DNA from: Ctenosaura bakeri
Taxonomy: Eukaryota; Chordata; Lepidosauria; Squamata; Iguanidae
Reading direction: 5' to 3'
Length of the DNA: 64,000 bases
Assembly (NCBI GenBank): GCA_948474755.1
Contig: CAOLHI010001042.1
Coordinates: 310,001 to 374,000 of the forward strand
Shown here: piece by piece, positions 1-10,320 of the stretch
Layout of the letters: each line of letters begins with the position of its first letter
Numbering within the stretch: position 1 is the stretch's first letter
Program-made: the position numbers and the translations under genes
Notes under the pieces: model-generated
What the model was told of the DNA's origin: nothing
Databases searched by the model: none
Seen by the model: the letters and a program-made list of their open reading frames with translations, nothing else

Positions 1-330
1 GAGCTGGCCAGGGTGACACGTGCCTTAGTCACATCCCACTTGGATTACTATAATGTACTGTATGTCATGCTGCCTTTGGAGAAGTTTTAGAGATTTCAGT
101 GGGTCCAAAGAGCTGCAGCTGGACTGTTAACTGGGTCTGGCTACAACAGCTCCATTGGCTACTAGTCTAGTTTACAATTCAAAGTGCTGGTTATGATCTA
201 TAAAGCCCTATATACACCAGCCTATCTGACAGACATGTGCCGGAATCATGTGAGGGCCCTCACATCTGCTTGTAGACTTCCATCTGTGGGAATTAGATTT
301 TGCAGTTGCATAATGTCTTTTTCCAGCTGA
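1..330 (+). mobile_element. L2-like LINE, reverse-transcriptase C-terminal fragment
   Basis: Frame 1 reads ELARVTRALVTSHLDYYNVL at the very start, which matches the LDYCNALY-type block near the C-terminus of L2/CR1-group reverse transcriptases, and continues into VQRAAAGLLTG-like text before decaying. A stop follows PLEKF, and later parts need frame changes. It runs off the left edge of the window, so only the 3' portion of the copy is seen. Related pieces lie at 9.4, 33.6, 39.6, 43.7, 47.7 and 59.2 kb. The family call is from motif recognition only. Confidence 0.7.
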
Positions 331-355
331 AGTCTGCTGTTATACTACCACAGAG

Positions 356-600
356 CAGAGCTGGCAAAGTGCCCAATGCATATTAGTATGTGATGAGCAT
401 TGGTGCACAATGCACATTGATATACACTGTGCATGGTGGAGCCACACTGCACACTGATGCACATTGCAAAGCAGTGTGCATTGGACACCAATGTACATTG
501 GTCCCAGCGCAGATTGTGTGCTCTTGCTATGCTCAGCCACCACACCATGACACGAGTGCAGATTCATACTATGCATGCACAATGTAGGATCTCAGCTAAT
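356..600. repeat. TGCA/CACATTG-rich degenerate tract
   Basis: A roughly 245-bp stretch crowded with TGCACA, GCATTG and CAATGTACATTG words on both strands. It gives short cysteine- and histidine-rich open frames that look compositional, not coding. Similar tracts recur at about 29.6-30.0, 38.0, 41.5 and 61.5 kb. It could be an old low-complexity expansion or a decayed interspersed repeat. Confidence 0.4.
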
Positions 601-904
601 GCGTTTATTGTAGGAGATGTTCACAATAATTTTTACTGTATACAATGCCTGATATGCAATAAATTATATTTTTCATTTTGCAATTATGATGCATCTTACA
701 AATAAGGAAGTTGATTGAGTAAGGGTAATCAGTAATAAAAGACTGATGCATTTCTGTCAGTTTTGAATCCAGTCTTGATGTGATATAAGTCTGTTAGTCA
801 ATGATGAGGTGTGGCCTTCAGTACTGATATTCAAAAGATTATTATGACAGTCCTTCATGGCCTTGGCCCCAAGGAAGATCCAAAAATGCTTGTGAGTCTG
901 TGTT
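601..904. other. Unassigned sequence, no gene seen
   Basis: AT-rich anonymous sequence between the TGCA-rich tract and the CR1 fragment. No exon, RNA gene or recognised repeat family is visible. Confidence 0.4.
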
Positions 905-1345
905 AGAATCATAGAATTGAAGAGTTGAAAGAGACCACAAGGGCCATTGGGTCCAACGCCATTCTGCCATGCAGGAGTACACCAACAAAGTTTTGCTGAC
1001 AGATGGCCATCCAACCTCTGTTTAAAAGAAGGAGACTCCACCACACTCCAGGACAATAGTATATTCTACTGTCAAGCTGTTCTTACTGTCAGAAAGTGCT
1101 TCCTAATGTTTAGGTGGAATTTCTTTTCCTAACATTTGAAGTCACTACTCTGTTTCCTAGTCTCTGGAGTAGCAGAAAACAGACTTGTGCCATCCTCCAT
1201 ATGGCATCCCTTCAAATATTTAAACATAGCTATCATCTTGGCTCTCAACCTTCTCTTCTCCAGGCTGAACAAACCCAGATTCCTAAGCCCCTTCTCATAA
1301 GGTTTCCTGGTTTCCAGACCTTGTTAAGTTTGCCCCAGTGGCCAT
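905..1345 (-). mobile_element. CR1 retrotransposon 3' end
   Basis: The plus strand starts with the reverse complement of the CR1 3' octamer repeat (AGAATCATAGAATT) and then the usual antisense landmarks: GGGTCCAACGCCATTCTGCC, CAGATGGCCATCC, GGAGACTCCACCACACTCC and CCCTTCAAATATTTAAACAT. It is heavily decayed and has no usable frame. Its 5' side is cut by the inverted-terminus element at 1346. Confidence 0.85.
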
Positions 1346-1802
1346 GGCCTTTTCCACATGGGGTTTTTGAAATGGTGCAGTCCGTCCTCCAAGGAGGAGG
1401 TCTGCACCTCGGACTGGACTGGGTCGGACCCATTTAAGGTAGATCCATACCTCAGTCCGGTCTGGAACAACCCCAAGTGGTCCTCCAGCATACTTTTGAA
1501 AGATCTGTTTCTTTTGGTCTTTCAAAAACATGCAGTGCGCCACTGCGAGCCTGCTCCCTTATGCAGATTCGCAGACTTGCACCAATGTGAGCCTGCAATC
1601 TGCCTGGGGGTAGATTTTAGGTTGGCAAGCTTCAGCGGTTGGTTGAGACCCTCATCTAACCGGAAGCTGCCATTTGGGACACTGGAGCAGTGCGTATTGA
1701 CGAGCACGCACTGCTCCGGAGCGCCATGGACCGGACCAGGGAGCCGAAAGGTCTAGTGAGTAGTGGTATGGGGCGATTCCTTTGCCCGGTGTGGGAAAGG
1801 CC
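1346..1802. mobile_element. Long non-autonomous inverted-terminus DNA element, copy 1
   Basis: About 457 bp with inverted ends GGCCTTTTCCACAT and GTGTGGGAAAGGCC. It is clearly homologous along its length to the element at 2676-3130, sharing GTGCAGTC-GTCCTCCA near the left end and AATGTGAGCCTGC in the interior. The flanks CAT and CAA suggest a decayed 3-bp target duplication. No open frame is recognisable. The ends resemble those of the short fold-back family, so both may use the same transposase. Confidence 0.75.
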
Positions 1803-2153
1803 CAAGAGTACATGGTACAACATCCTATATTTTTAGAGTCAGATGAAAAAAGAACTCCCCTTGCATTCTCGGTCTACTGTAACACTAATCCTCGGCATGC
1901 TTCTGACAAATCTGGTTGCAATCTTGCTTAAATTTGAATGGCTAAAATGTTTCTTCTTGTGACATCTACATCAGCTTATAATAGGGGCTGCAGAGGACAA
2001 TGGAGGCAGTAGGGCTTGCTATGGGGAGGGGCACAAGGAGGTCAGAGGAGATATGGGGCTCTGCTCCCCTCCCCCGGTTGCTCATCCCTTTGTATAGTAT
2101 AACTTTCCATGCAACTGAGGAAGTCAGCTGTAATCCATGATCACAAAGACTAG
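1803..2153. other. Unassigned sequence, no gene seen
   Basis: Anonymous DNA between two inverted-terminus elements. No coding, RNA or repeat identity is recognised. Confidence 0.4.
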
Positions 2154-2355
2154 GGGCATTTCCACACTACACTGTTATAGTGCTATTGTTCCACTTTCAA
2201 CATCCTATGGAATCCTGGGGTTTGCAGTTTAGGGACAGGCATTTAGAATTTTCAGCCAGCGAGCTCTTCGGCCTCAGTAAACTACAAACCCCAGAATTCC
2301 ACAGGATGTTGAAAGGGGAATAATAGTACTATAACAGTATAGTGCAGAAATGGCA
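2154..2355. mobile_element. Short fold-back MITE
   Basis: About 200 bp, nearly a full-length hairpin. GGGCATTTCCACACTACACT opens it and the complement closes it (TAGTGCAGAAATGGC). The arms include CAACATCCTATGGAATCCTG against its complement near the right end. The flanks TAG and TAA look like an imperfect 3-bp duplication. It belongs to the most frequent DNA-element family in the window, with about fifteen copies. Confidence 0.85.
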
Positions 2356-2675
2356 TAATCTTGCCCTTTCCAGTAGGCTCAGGTGAAAGCAAACTGCTGC
2401 AGCCTCTCTTAACTCTCCTTCTTTTTATAATAGCTTCCTGTTGCTTCCTTTCCCTTACTTCACTTTTCCTTATATTCTTTACTCTACCTGCTTCTTACTA
2501 AGGTATCAGTTGTTTAAGTTGTGACATAAGCAAATGTTTCCTTTACTCCTTGCCTAGTGTATATTGCATAATCCATATTGTAAAATTTGTTTATGCTACG
2601 TACTATATTATTGTTATATGTTATATTCGAAAATGTGTTTATGTAAATTATGTTACATAAATTTATGTTACCTAA
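2356..2675. other. Unassigned AT-rich sequence
   Basis: Pyrimidine- then AT-rich sequence with several TATGTTA-like words. No gene or known repeat is recognised. Confidence 0.4.
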
Positions 2676-3130
2676 GGCCATTTCCACACAGGGTATTAGA
2701 AGTGGTGCAGTCTGTCCTCCAGGGAGGACGTCCGCACCTGGGAGCTGACTGGGTCCAGACTACTTAGTGTAGTTCCGCACCTCAGCCAGCTCCAGAACGA
2801 CCCCAGATGGCTGTCCAGCAAGTTTTTGAAAAACCTGTTTCTTGTGGTTTTTCAAAAGCACAGAGCGCGCCAGTGCAAGCCTGCTCCCTTGTGCAGATTT
2901 GCAGGTTCGCACCAATGTGAGCCTGCGATCTGCCGGGGGTGGGCTTTCGGCTGGCGAGCTTCAGTGGTTGGTCGAGACCCTTGATCGATCAGAAGCCGCC
3001 ATTTTCGTCCCCGGAGCAGTGCAGAGCGACAAGCACGCACTGCTCTGGAGCAGCCTGGACTGGACCGGGAGCCAAAAGACCCGGTAAGTAGCGTCACAGG
3101 GTGATTCCCTCGCCCTGTGCAGAAATGGCC
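2676..3130. mobile_element. Long non-autonomous inverted-terminus DNA element, copy 2
   Basis: About 455 bp, ends GGCCATTTCCACACAGGG and CCCTGTGCAGAAATGGCC, flanked by TAA and AAA. It is the sister of 1346-1802 in the same orientation. The interior is G+C-richer than its surroundings and has no plausible protein. The terminal GGCCATTTCC is the same as in the short fold-back family. Confidence 0.8.
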
Positions 3131-3195
3131 AAAGTTCATGTAAATATTTTAAGACTCAAATTTTAATCTATATATTTTTTAGAGAAAAGGAAACA

Positions 3196-3232
3196 GAATA
3201 ATAGCACTATAACAGGGTAGTGTGGAAAGGCC
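3196..3232. mobile_element. Right-end fragment of short fold-back MITE
   Basis: Only the closing arm remains: AATAATAGCACTATAAC followed by TAGTGTGGAAAGGCC. The left arm is missing. Confidence 0.7.
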
Positions 3233-3239
3233 CTAGGAC

Positions 3240-4416
3240 ATGGGACAATGGGTTCAGACTCAGAAAAGAGATTCCTCTTAAACTGTAGGAAGAACTTCTT
3301 GATGGTAAGACCATCAGGTTTGACAGTGGAATATGCTGCTGTCTGGAAGCATGGTTGAGTCTCCTTCTTTGGAGGTTTTTAAAGAGAGGCTGAATGGCTG
3401 CCTGCCCAAAGGACTACTTTGATTGGGTCTTCCTGTATGGAAGAATGGGATTGGACTGGATGGGGTCTCTTCCAGCTCTTTGATTCTGCTACCCTGATTT
3501 CTGGGGTCCCTTGGGGGACACCTCAATATGCTCCACATGATGGGGAATGGAAACTAGCCAGAGCACAAGCAATAGCAATGCGAGAGGCAGGGTAACCTAG
3601 CGAGGTCTTTTTACCCAGTATTTACGGGGTCAGGCCAAGCCAAAAACCAAACAAAAATGTCCTATAAACAATTTTATTGAAGGAAAGTCTCACACATCAA
3701 TGCAATCACTCACACGCTCACTCAAGAACTTTGAGAAGCAAAAGAGAGGAAACTGCATAGGGGAATATTGAAGGGGTGTAGCTGGGGTGATATTGCACCT
3801 TTGTCCTGAAGTCTTTGGTCCGGGGAAAACAGCAGAGGAGTGGGGCTCAGCATGGAGAGGGCTGAGGGGATCACTCAACGGATGGAGCAACAGTCTGCTG
3901 GGATGATTGGGGGTGATCCAAAGAACCACTCAAAAACTGGGACTATCTGTAGGGGGAAAAGTACCTGGAGGACTAATCGTTTCCTGGGGAGAACAAGGGG
4001 TGTTGGAACGATAACGAAGCTCCACCACAGTAATCTCCTTTGCGTGATGGGATTGCAAGGTGTTGCCAAAATCTCAGGATCTTCGGCTGTGTTAGTTTGT
4101 GGTGTGACTTCATGTAAATGGTCCTCGCCTGATGGGATATTTGCTCAACTTGGGGCAGACACTCTAATCCCCTCAAGTTGGCTTCTGGGGCTGAGGACCC
4201 TTTGTTTATTGTGGGTTTGCACAGTTTGAGGTCTCCTGGGGCTACGTGACTGGGGATTTTACTGGCCTGACCTGGTTTTCGATCTTTGACCATTGCTGCC
4301 TGCCTACGTGCCCCTTTGGGGGACCTCTCTGGCACACAGAATCATATTTTAATATCAAAATTGTAGACCCTGGGATAGGGTTTCTCCAGTGGAGTAACAA
4401 TTCTATAATTCTATGA
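3240..4416 (+). mobile_element. CR1 3' end, split by LTR A
   Basis: Sense-strand CR1 3' region: decayed C-terminal coding (AGGAAGAACTTCTTGATGG, GAGTCTCCTTCTTTGGAGG), then GGATTGGACTGGATGGGG, then the octamer tail. The tail is interrupted at 3486 by the LTR at 3487-4399 and resumes as ATTCTATAATTCTATGAAAT at 4400. The interruption fixes the order: CR1 first, LTR later. Confidence 0.85.
3487..4399 (-). mobile_element. Solo LTR A of an endogenous retrovirus
   Basis: A 913-bp element whose plus-strand ends are TGCTACCCTGATTTC and GGAGTAACA, flanked by perfect 4-bp ATTC duplications (3483-3486 and 4400-4403). The antisense polyadenylation word TTTATT lies at 3673-3678, so transcription would run leftwards. 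Its U5-side end is nearly identical to that of LTR D and close to LTR B. No primer-binding site or gag/pol sequence adjoins it, so it is a solo LTR. A 4-bp duplication fits class I (gamma/epsilon-like) retroviruses, but that class is inference. Confidence 0.85.
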
Positions 4417-5401
4417 AATGCACCCTAATACATTTGCTCATCTTAGACTTTCCAGAACAGCCTGTGGTCAGAGCCCTGTTAGTTCATTTCAGGTGATATA
4501 GACTCACCGAGTCAATTGTTAAATGGTGAATGTGTGCACATGGATGTGATGGGTGGGCCTATGTTTTCTTTTGACTTTTTTTTAAAAAGTGAAATGGCAG
4601 AACCATTCGCACTCAATGAATTAACCTGCAAGTGGAACTAGCCAGATGAGATTTGACAGCTGAAATTTCCACCTGAGGTTAAAAATAAAACTATGAATCA
4701 GTCAGAATCCTTTCAGGTAGGTCAGTCAACATGAGATCACTAAAGGTCTGGCTTGGATGCATTTCTCACGGCCATCTTGAGGGGGCTTGGAGTCGTCTTA
4801 ATAGCCCCTTGATCAGCCTGCCCGCCTGGCTGTGCGGTGAGCGCTGCTGTGAGTAATTGTATTTGCTTCACAATCTCAGCCTTCCTTTCTTCTCTTATCC
4901 TTCTACATTACTTTTAAAAATCTGACATAAACAACTCCACTGAAAGCCACTTAATCTTCTTTGGATCACCTTAACTCTCTCCTGCGTCTCAGATCTTGGG
5001 GAGGGTATGTTGCTCACATTATTATGAAAAATTGGTAATTTAGTACAAGTGCTAGCACTTTAGCAAAATAAAAAGCACTTCTGTACAAAATGGATTTCAT
5101 TTCCAGGGTGGACAAAACTTGAAGGCTGGCTTCATGAACTTGGGGGAAGGAGGGAGGGAGGGATGGGGGAAATGCTGAGCCAGAGCTTGGCTGCAAAAAT
5201 CCAGAATTTCCCTTTGGGCTGCTGAGGTGCAGCTTAGTAGGGGGAGGGGGAGGGGAGGAAGGAAGAAAGGAAGGAAAAAACCAGAGGAACATATCAGAAT
5301 GCATTATCCCATCATAGTGGATCTGCTGGATGTGTATTGAAATGGTAGTCAGAGTAGGGGCAATGCTAGAGCTCTACAAAATATCAAGTATCAATTAATG
5401 A
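4417..5401. other. Unassigned sequence with a GA-rich patch, no gene seen
   Basis: Mostly single-copy-looking DNA. A polypurine patch occupies about 5140-5285 (GGGAGGGAGGGA, then GGAAGGAAGAAAGGAAGG). The proline/serine-rich open frame on the opposite strand there is a composition artefact. No exon is recognised. Confidence 0.45.
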
Positions 5402-5678
5402 GAGGGAGTAGGCTTGTTTTCTGCTGCTCCAGAGACTAGGACAAGAAGCAATGGATTCAAGCTGCAGGAAAGAATCTCAGGAAGAACTTCCTGACTGTCA
5501 GAGCTGTCTGGCAGTGGAAGATGCTGCCCCGGAGTGTGGTGGAGTCTCCTTCTTTAAAGGTTTTTAAACAGGGGCTGGATGATCATCTGTCAGGAGTGCT
5601 TTGAGGTGGGTTCCTGCATGGCAGAGGGCTGGACTGGATGGTCCTTGTGTTCTCTTCCAACTCTGTGATTCTATGATA
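5402..5678 (+). mobile_element. CR1 3' end
   Basis: Begins within the CR1 C-terminal coding region (CCAGAGACTAGGACAAGAAG) and runs through GAGTCTCCTTCTTTAAAGG to the tail AACTCTGTGATTCTATGATA. Its 3' end points at the 3' end of the opposite-strand CR1 that starts at 5853, only 175 bp away. Confidence 0.88.
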
Positions 5679-5852
5679 GAAATAGTGTTTTTGTTTGGAG
5701 TTTGTTAGTGTATTCTAATGTATCAAATGGCTAATTGTTTTATTGCCAATTGCTACAATGTATCTGGTGAAGGGGAGAAAAATCAAATTGGGCAAAAATG
5801 AAAGTATCAAGAGGTGTTTTGAGAACTAGAAGTGTCTGATAAAAAGGACAGG

Positions 5853-6489
5853 AAATCATAGAATCATAGAATCATAGAAATTCAGAGTTGGAAGAGACCA
5901 CACAGGCCATCCAGTCCAACCCCCTGCCATGCAGGAACACCCTCAAAGCACTCCCGACAGATGGCCATCCAGCCTCCGCTTAAAAACCTCCAAGGAAGGA
6001 GACTCCACCACACTCCGAGGCAGCAGATTCCACTGCCGGACAGCCCTGACTGTCAGGAAGTTCTTCCTGAGGTTCAGGTGGAATCTCCTTTCCTGCAACT
6101 TGAATCCATTGCTCCTTGTCCTGGTCTCTGGAGCAGCAGAAAACAAGTCCCCTCCTTCCTCTACGTGGCATCCCTTCAAATATTTAAACATGGCTATCAT
6201 GTCCCCTCTTAACCTCCTCTTCTGCAGACTAAACATACCCAGCTCTCTAAGTCTATCCTCATAGGGCTTCATGGCTTCCAGGCCTCTCACCATTTTGGTC
6301 GCCCTCCTCTGGACTTGCTCCAGCTTGTCAATATCCTTCTTGAATTGGGGTGCCCAGAACTGGACACAGTATTCAAGATGAGGTCTAACCAAAGCAGAGT
6401 AGAGTGGTACCAGTACCTCCCTCGATCTATACACCATACTCCAATTGATGCAGCCGAGAACTGCATTGGCTTTCTTGGCTGCCGCATCA
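5853..6489 (-). mobile_element. Young-looking CR1 3' end with intact C-terminal frame
   Basis: The plus strand starts with three tandem AATCATAG units, the antisense CR1 tail. The minus strand keeps an uninterrupted frame through [20 protein letters not shown], the [17 protein letters not shown] block and [24 protein letters not shown] sequence to its natural stop. It is truncated at the 5' side near 6489, so the RT core and endonuclease are absent. It is very similar to the CR1 copies at 28433 and 49795, which suggests a shared recent subfamily. Confidence 0.88.
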
Positions 6490-6739
6490 GGGAGGAAGGT
6501 AAACAACTGCAGGTCTGAGAAATGTCTAAAGATGTAGGGTGATGTTAAAGTTATGATCCTCTGCAATCACAGTTTTGTGTTCCTAAAATTTGTATATGTG
6601 GGTATAAAACCTCTGAATCTCATGTATGTTTTAGTCTCAGCAACTTTGGAAGAAGTGTGCTGTGTTGCTTGCTTTGCTACAAATAAACACTATTGTCTGC
6701 TTCAGAGTGGAATTGGTGTAGTATACAGGGCATGGCAGA

Positions 6740-7060
6740 AGGTGAGGAGGAAGAAAAAGATAAGACTGATGAGGAGGATGCGGAAAAAGAGCAGGGAAAG
6801 CAGAGAAGGGAAAAGGGGGACAGGGATGAATAAGAGGTGGACAAGGAAGAACAGAAGAGGAGAGGAGGAAGAGAGGGAGGGAAAGAGGAAAAGAAGTCAT
6901 AAAAAAGGGAGGTTGAAGAAGAAGAAGAGAAGGAGGATGAAGAAGAGGGAGAGGAGGTAAAAAAAGGGAAGATAGAGAAGGAAGGGGAGGAGAAGGGAGG
7001 AGAAATTAGAGGAGGGAAGGGCAGAAGAAAAGAAAGAAGGAAGGAAGAGAAAACACAGTA
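6740..7060. repeat. Polypurine (GA-rich) tract
   Basis: About 320 bp in which the plus strand is almost entirely A and G, for example GGTGAGGAGGAAGAAAAAG. The lysine/arginine/glutamate-rich open frame it produces is a by-product. Such tracts can form triplex (H-DNA) structures and are usually unstable in length. Confidence 0.85.
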
Positions 7061-7759
7061 CCTCTGCAGATTCCTTTCTTCAGTGTTGGCTGGGTGATGT
7101 GTGAAAGAGTCCTGAGCGAAGGCCTTTTCTCAACAAACCCTGGTTTTAGCTCACACCTGAACACTGGTCAGTTCTGGGAGCAGGGCCAGGTTTACCAGGT
7201 ACACCTCTCTGCATTTTTGACCCCAAAACCACCTCTACCCCCACCAGCAGGAGTTGTTTAGCATGGAGGGAGCACTGTGGTTGGGAAAGTTCAGTCCAAG
7301 GACCATGTTAGGGTCCTGATCTCCAATTTGGCACCTTCTGGAACCTCTAGCTGCCTCTTGAAGCCAATATTTATTTATTTATTTGTGATTTTAGGCACTT
7401 TTTACTCCCAAACCACTGGAAAACCCATAAAAAAAAAGGAAAGAACACAGGCATGGTGATTTGGCTTTCCCTACCCCCTGGAATGCCCTCCTCTCAAATT
7501 GTTGATGCTTATTGGATGGGAACTGAAGTTCTCCATTGCAGCAATGAGGCTGTCTTGCCTAGCTGTTCCCCTAGTATGATAAGCAGATTTCTTTGAGAGT
7601 TCTAACTGCAAAATCCTAATTCTCAGCATCTGGCAAATAATCTCCCTTCAGGCAAAGCTTTAGAAACACACTCTGGAAGTGAGATGGAAATGAGGAGCAA
7701 GGGGAGGGGAGGAAGTGATTTCCTAAAGAATGGCTGTTGTGGGGGGGGGGCTGAAATAA
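7061..7759. other. Unassigned sequence, no gene seen
   Basis: Anonymous DNA with a short TTTATTTATTTATTTG run near 7370 and a G10 run near 7740. No exon or known repeat is recognised. Confidence 0.4.
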
Positions 7760-8135
7760 CCTAGAGGCACCAGTTCCCATCTGATCTTGGAAGCTAATTA
7801 GGGCCCACCTTGCTCAGTATGTGGATGGGAGACCACCAATGAATAACAGCTGCTGTAGGCTATATTTCAGAGGAAGGACCTGGCAAAACCACCCCCGTGT
7901 CTTCTTTGCATAAAAAAATCATGCGAAATTCATAGGGTGGCTATGGCCATTTTGTCAGTAGACTGTTTTAGTGCTACTATTTCACTTTCAACATCCTATG
8001 GAATCCTGGAGTTTGCAGTTTAGGGAGGGGCCCAGTTTTCCATAGGATATTGAAAGTGGAATCATAGCACTAAAACAGTCTAGTGAGGAAATGTGCCATT
8101 AGTTGGCAGGAAACTTGCAGGTACATATACCCACA
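7760..8135 (+). mobile_element. 5S rRNA-derived SINE, split by a MITE
   Basis: The head resembles the 3' half of 5S rRNA: CATCTGATCTTGGAAGCTAA, then GTGGATGGGAGACC and GCTGTAGGC, which correspond to the internal polymerase III promoter region. The body then reads TTTCAGAGGAAGGACCTGGC towards the tail. The tail is broken at 7945 by a fold-back element and appears to resume after 8097 with AGTTGGCAGG. It is a SINE, not a 5S gene. Confidence 0.75.
7945..8097. mobile_element. Short fold-back MITE nested in 5S-SINE
   Basis: A shortened copy of the fold-back family, from GGCCATTTTGTCAGTAGACT to AGTCTAGTGAGGAAATGTGC. The central loop has been deleted, leaving about 153 bp. It sits in the tail of the 5S-SINE and is therefore younger than it. 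Confidence 0.75.
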
Positions 8136-8274
8136 GTTGTTGGGAGCTGGGAAAACATTTACAAATAGATCTCTTGAAATGGGAGAATTTGGAGGTTTCT
8201 CTGCTTCCGTGACCCTCTTGGGAACCCAGGGAGAAAAAGCCTACAGCAGTTAGTGAAAGGGGACAAGGATAACT

Positions 8275-8345
8275 TGTAGAATTAAGGCCAACAGATTTAT
8301 TTTAGCATGGGCTCCCATGGACTGCATTCCCCTGCCTTTGATGCA
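8275..8345. repeat. Interspersed repeat scrap
   Basis: CCAACAGATTTATTTTAGCA followed by a CATGGACTGCATTCCC-like stretch resembles the sequence at about 41838-41995. I recognise the pattern as a recurrent reptile repeat but cannot name the family. Confidence 0.4.
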
Positions 8346-8346
8346 T

Positions 8347-8568
8347 GAGCCCTGGTGGTGCAGTGGTTAAATGCCAGTACTGCAGCCACAACATTGTGAG
8401 TTCAATCCTGCTGGGCTCCAGGTTGACTCAGCCTTCCATCCTTCTGTAGGTCGGTAAAATGAGCACCCAGCTTGTTGGGGACAATTAGCTAAACACTTTG
8501 TAAACCGCTTAGGGAGAGCTTTGCACTGATAAGCAGTATGGAAATGTAACTGCTATTGCTATTGCTAT
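8347..8568 (+). mobile_element. tRNA-derived SINE (Sauria-SINE type), copy 1
   Basis: Starts GAGCCCTGGTGGTGCAGTGG, a tRNA-like A box, and continues to GTGAGTTCAATCCTGC, a B-box-like segment. GTCGGTAAAATGAGCACCCA and AACCGCTTAGGGAGAG follow, and it ends in a TGCTATTGCTATTGCTAT run. The head is tRNA-derived and non-functional as a tRNA. A near-identical head occurs at 21056. Confidence 0.85.
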
Positions 8569-8696
8569 GATCAAGTGCAACATATTTACCTCAGTTGAAA
8601 GGATAACTGTAGAACCAGAGGAGCATAATGCTGGAATAGACCTCAAGGGCCATATACTCCAGCCCTATCCCTGCCCAATTTTGGTGCCAAACCATA

Positions 8697-9382
8697 GGAT
8701 CATAGAGTTGTAAGACACCACAGAGGCCATCCAGTCCAATCCCCTGCTATTCAGGAACACACATCAAAACACTCCCAACAGATTGCCATCTAGCCTCTGC
8801 TTAAAAACCTCCAAAGAAGGAGACTCCACCACACTCCCAGGCAGTATATTCCACTGCTGGACAGCACTGACCTTAAGGAGTTCTTCCAGAGATTCAGGTG
8901 GAATCTCTTTTCCTATAGTTTAAATCTATTGCTCCTTGTCCTAGTTTCTGGAGCAGTGGCAAATAAGCCTGTTCCCTCCTCAACATGACATCCCTTCAAA
9001 TATTTAAACATGGCTATCATGTCCTCTCTTAACCTTCTCTTCTGTGGACTAAACATACCCAGCTTATTAGGTCACTCCTCGTAGGGCGTGGCTTCCAGAT
9101 CCTCCACCATTTTGGTCACTCTCCTCTGGACACGTTCCAGCTTGTTAATATCCCTCTTGAAATGAGGTGCCCAGAACTGGACACAGTATTCCAAATGAGG
9201 TCTAATCAAAGCAGGATAGAGTGATACCATTACCTCCCTCAATCTAGACACCATACTCGTATTGATGCAACCAAGAATCATGTTGGCTTTCTTGACTGTT
9301 GCATCACACTGCTGATTCATGTTCAGCTTGTGATCTATTAAGACTCCTAGATCCCTTTCACAAATACTGTTGTCCATCCCTT
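8697..9382 (-). mobile_element. CR1 3' portion
   Basis: Antisense CR1 from the octamer tail (GATCATAGAGTTGTAAG) to the coding region. The minus strand reads DLGVLIDHKLNMNQQCD and [20 protein letters not shown] in one frame near 9072-9377, then breaks downstream. It is older than the 5853 copy, with frame losses in the last 80 codons. Confidence 0.85.
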
Positions 9383-9399
9383 AGAAGTGGCCATATAAC

Positions 9400-9973
9400 C
9401 TCTGTACAAAACTTTCAAGGAAGAAGAGTCCCCCTTAGTCCCTCAGCTGGTTCAAAGAGCTGAAGCCCATTATTAACTGAGGTTGGCTACAGGGAGCATA
9501 TAGCTCCCTTGTTGCAACAGCTCCACTCTTCATCTAGTCTATTTCTAGGCACAATTCAATGTGTTGACAATGACTATAAAGACTGATGCAGCTCAGGGTC
9601 AGTTTACTTGAAGGACCGTATTCTTCACCAGAAATCTGCCCATGTTTTGAGATCTTCTGAGGAGGTCCTTCTCACTGTTCCATCATCCTCATGTATGTAT
9701 TTAGTGGTAACACAGGAGAGACAAGGCCTTCTTAGTGACTGCTCCCAGGCTCTGGAATTCCCTTCTGAAAGAGGTTATCCTTATAAACTTTTAACAGGCG
9801 GATTAAAAACTTCTTCTTCCACTTGCCCTTTCAGAACTGAGCTTTTAGAGGGAGAAAGGTCCAGTATTATAACATGCTGGATTATTTTTTTTACTTCTTG
9901 GTAAGTTTTTTATTTGTTGTTTCTAATGCTTTGTATATTTAATTGTTTAGGTGAAAAGGATGTTATGAATAAA
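9400..9973 (+). mobile_element. L2-like LINE 3' portion
   Basis: Sense-strand decayed reading VQRAEAHY-like, then LKDRIL and QERQGLLSDCSQALEFPS, the terminal block of L2-like LINE proteins. It runs into a 3' UTR ending ATGAATAAA directly before the CAT/ATT microsatellite, as expected for elements whose 3' ends carry simple repeats. Many stops and frameshifts. Confidence 0.7.

Positions 9974-10055
<82 letters not shown>
9974..10055. repeat. (CAT)n-(ATT)n compound microsatellite
   Basis: About 13 CAT units followed by about 14 ATT units, joined to the 3' end of the L2-like LINE and probably seeded by it. Confidence 0.95.
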
Positions 10056-10174
10056 TGTTTGATAGTAGTTTAATTACTTACTAACTTATGTGGACAGTAA
10101 ATTTTTGCCTATTTTTTAAAAATTTGTTGTAAGCTACTTGAGTCCCAAACTGGCAAGATGTCTTATTTATTTAT

Positions 10175-10320
10175 TTATTTCACTGTCCCATAGCTTATAC
10201 CACCAGGAAGCTTAGTGTAACTCTCCTTTCTTGTAATTTGAAACCATGGGCTCAGGTCCTGTCAGCTGGAGAAGCAGAACATAACCTTGCACCATGTTTC
10301 ACATAATGGAAGTCTTTCAA
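10175..10320 (-). mobile_element. CR1 fragment
   Basis: Antisense CR1 middle piece: AACTCTCCTTTCTTGTAATT, then AGCTGGAGAAGCAGAACA and AAGTCTTTCAAACA. It abuts the long sense-strand CR1 that begins near 10321. Confidence 0.65.

Noticed and set aside
356..705. Cysteine/histidine-rich frames as small secreted or zinc-binding peptides
   Set aside because: Cysteine and histidine come from repeated TGCA and CAC words in all frames; no spacing pattern of a known motif.
6553..6960. Arginine/lysine-rich 135-codon frame
   Set aside because: Produced by the polypurine tract; composition alone explains it.
8347..8420. tRNA gene
   Set aside because: The A- and B-box-like segments belong to a SINE head that lacks a complete cloverleaf.
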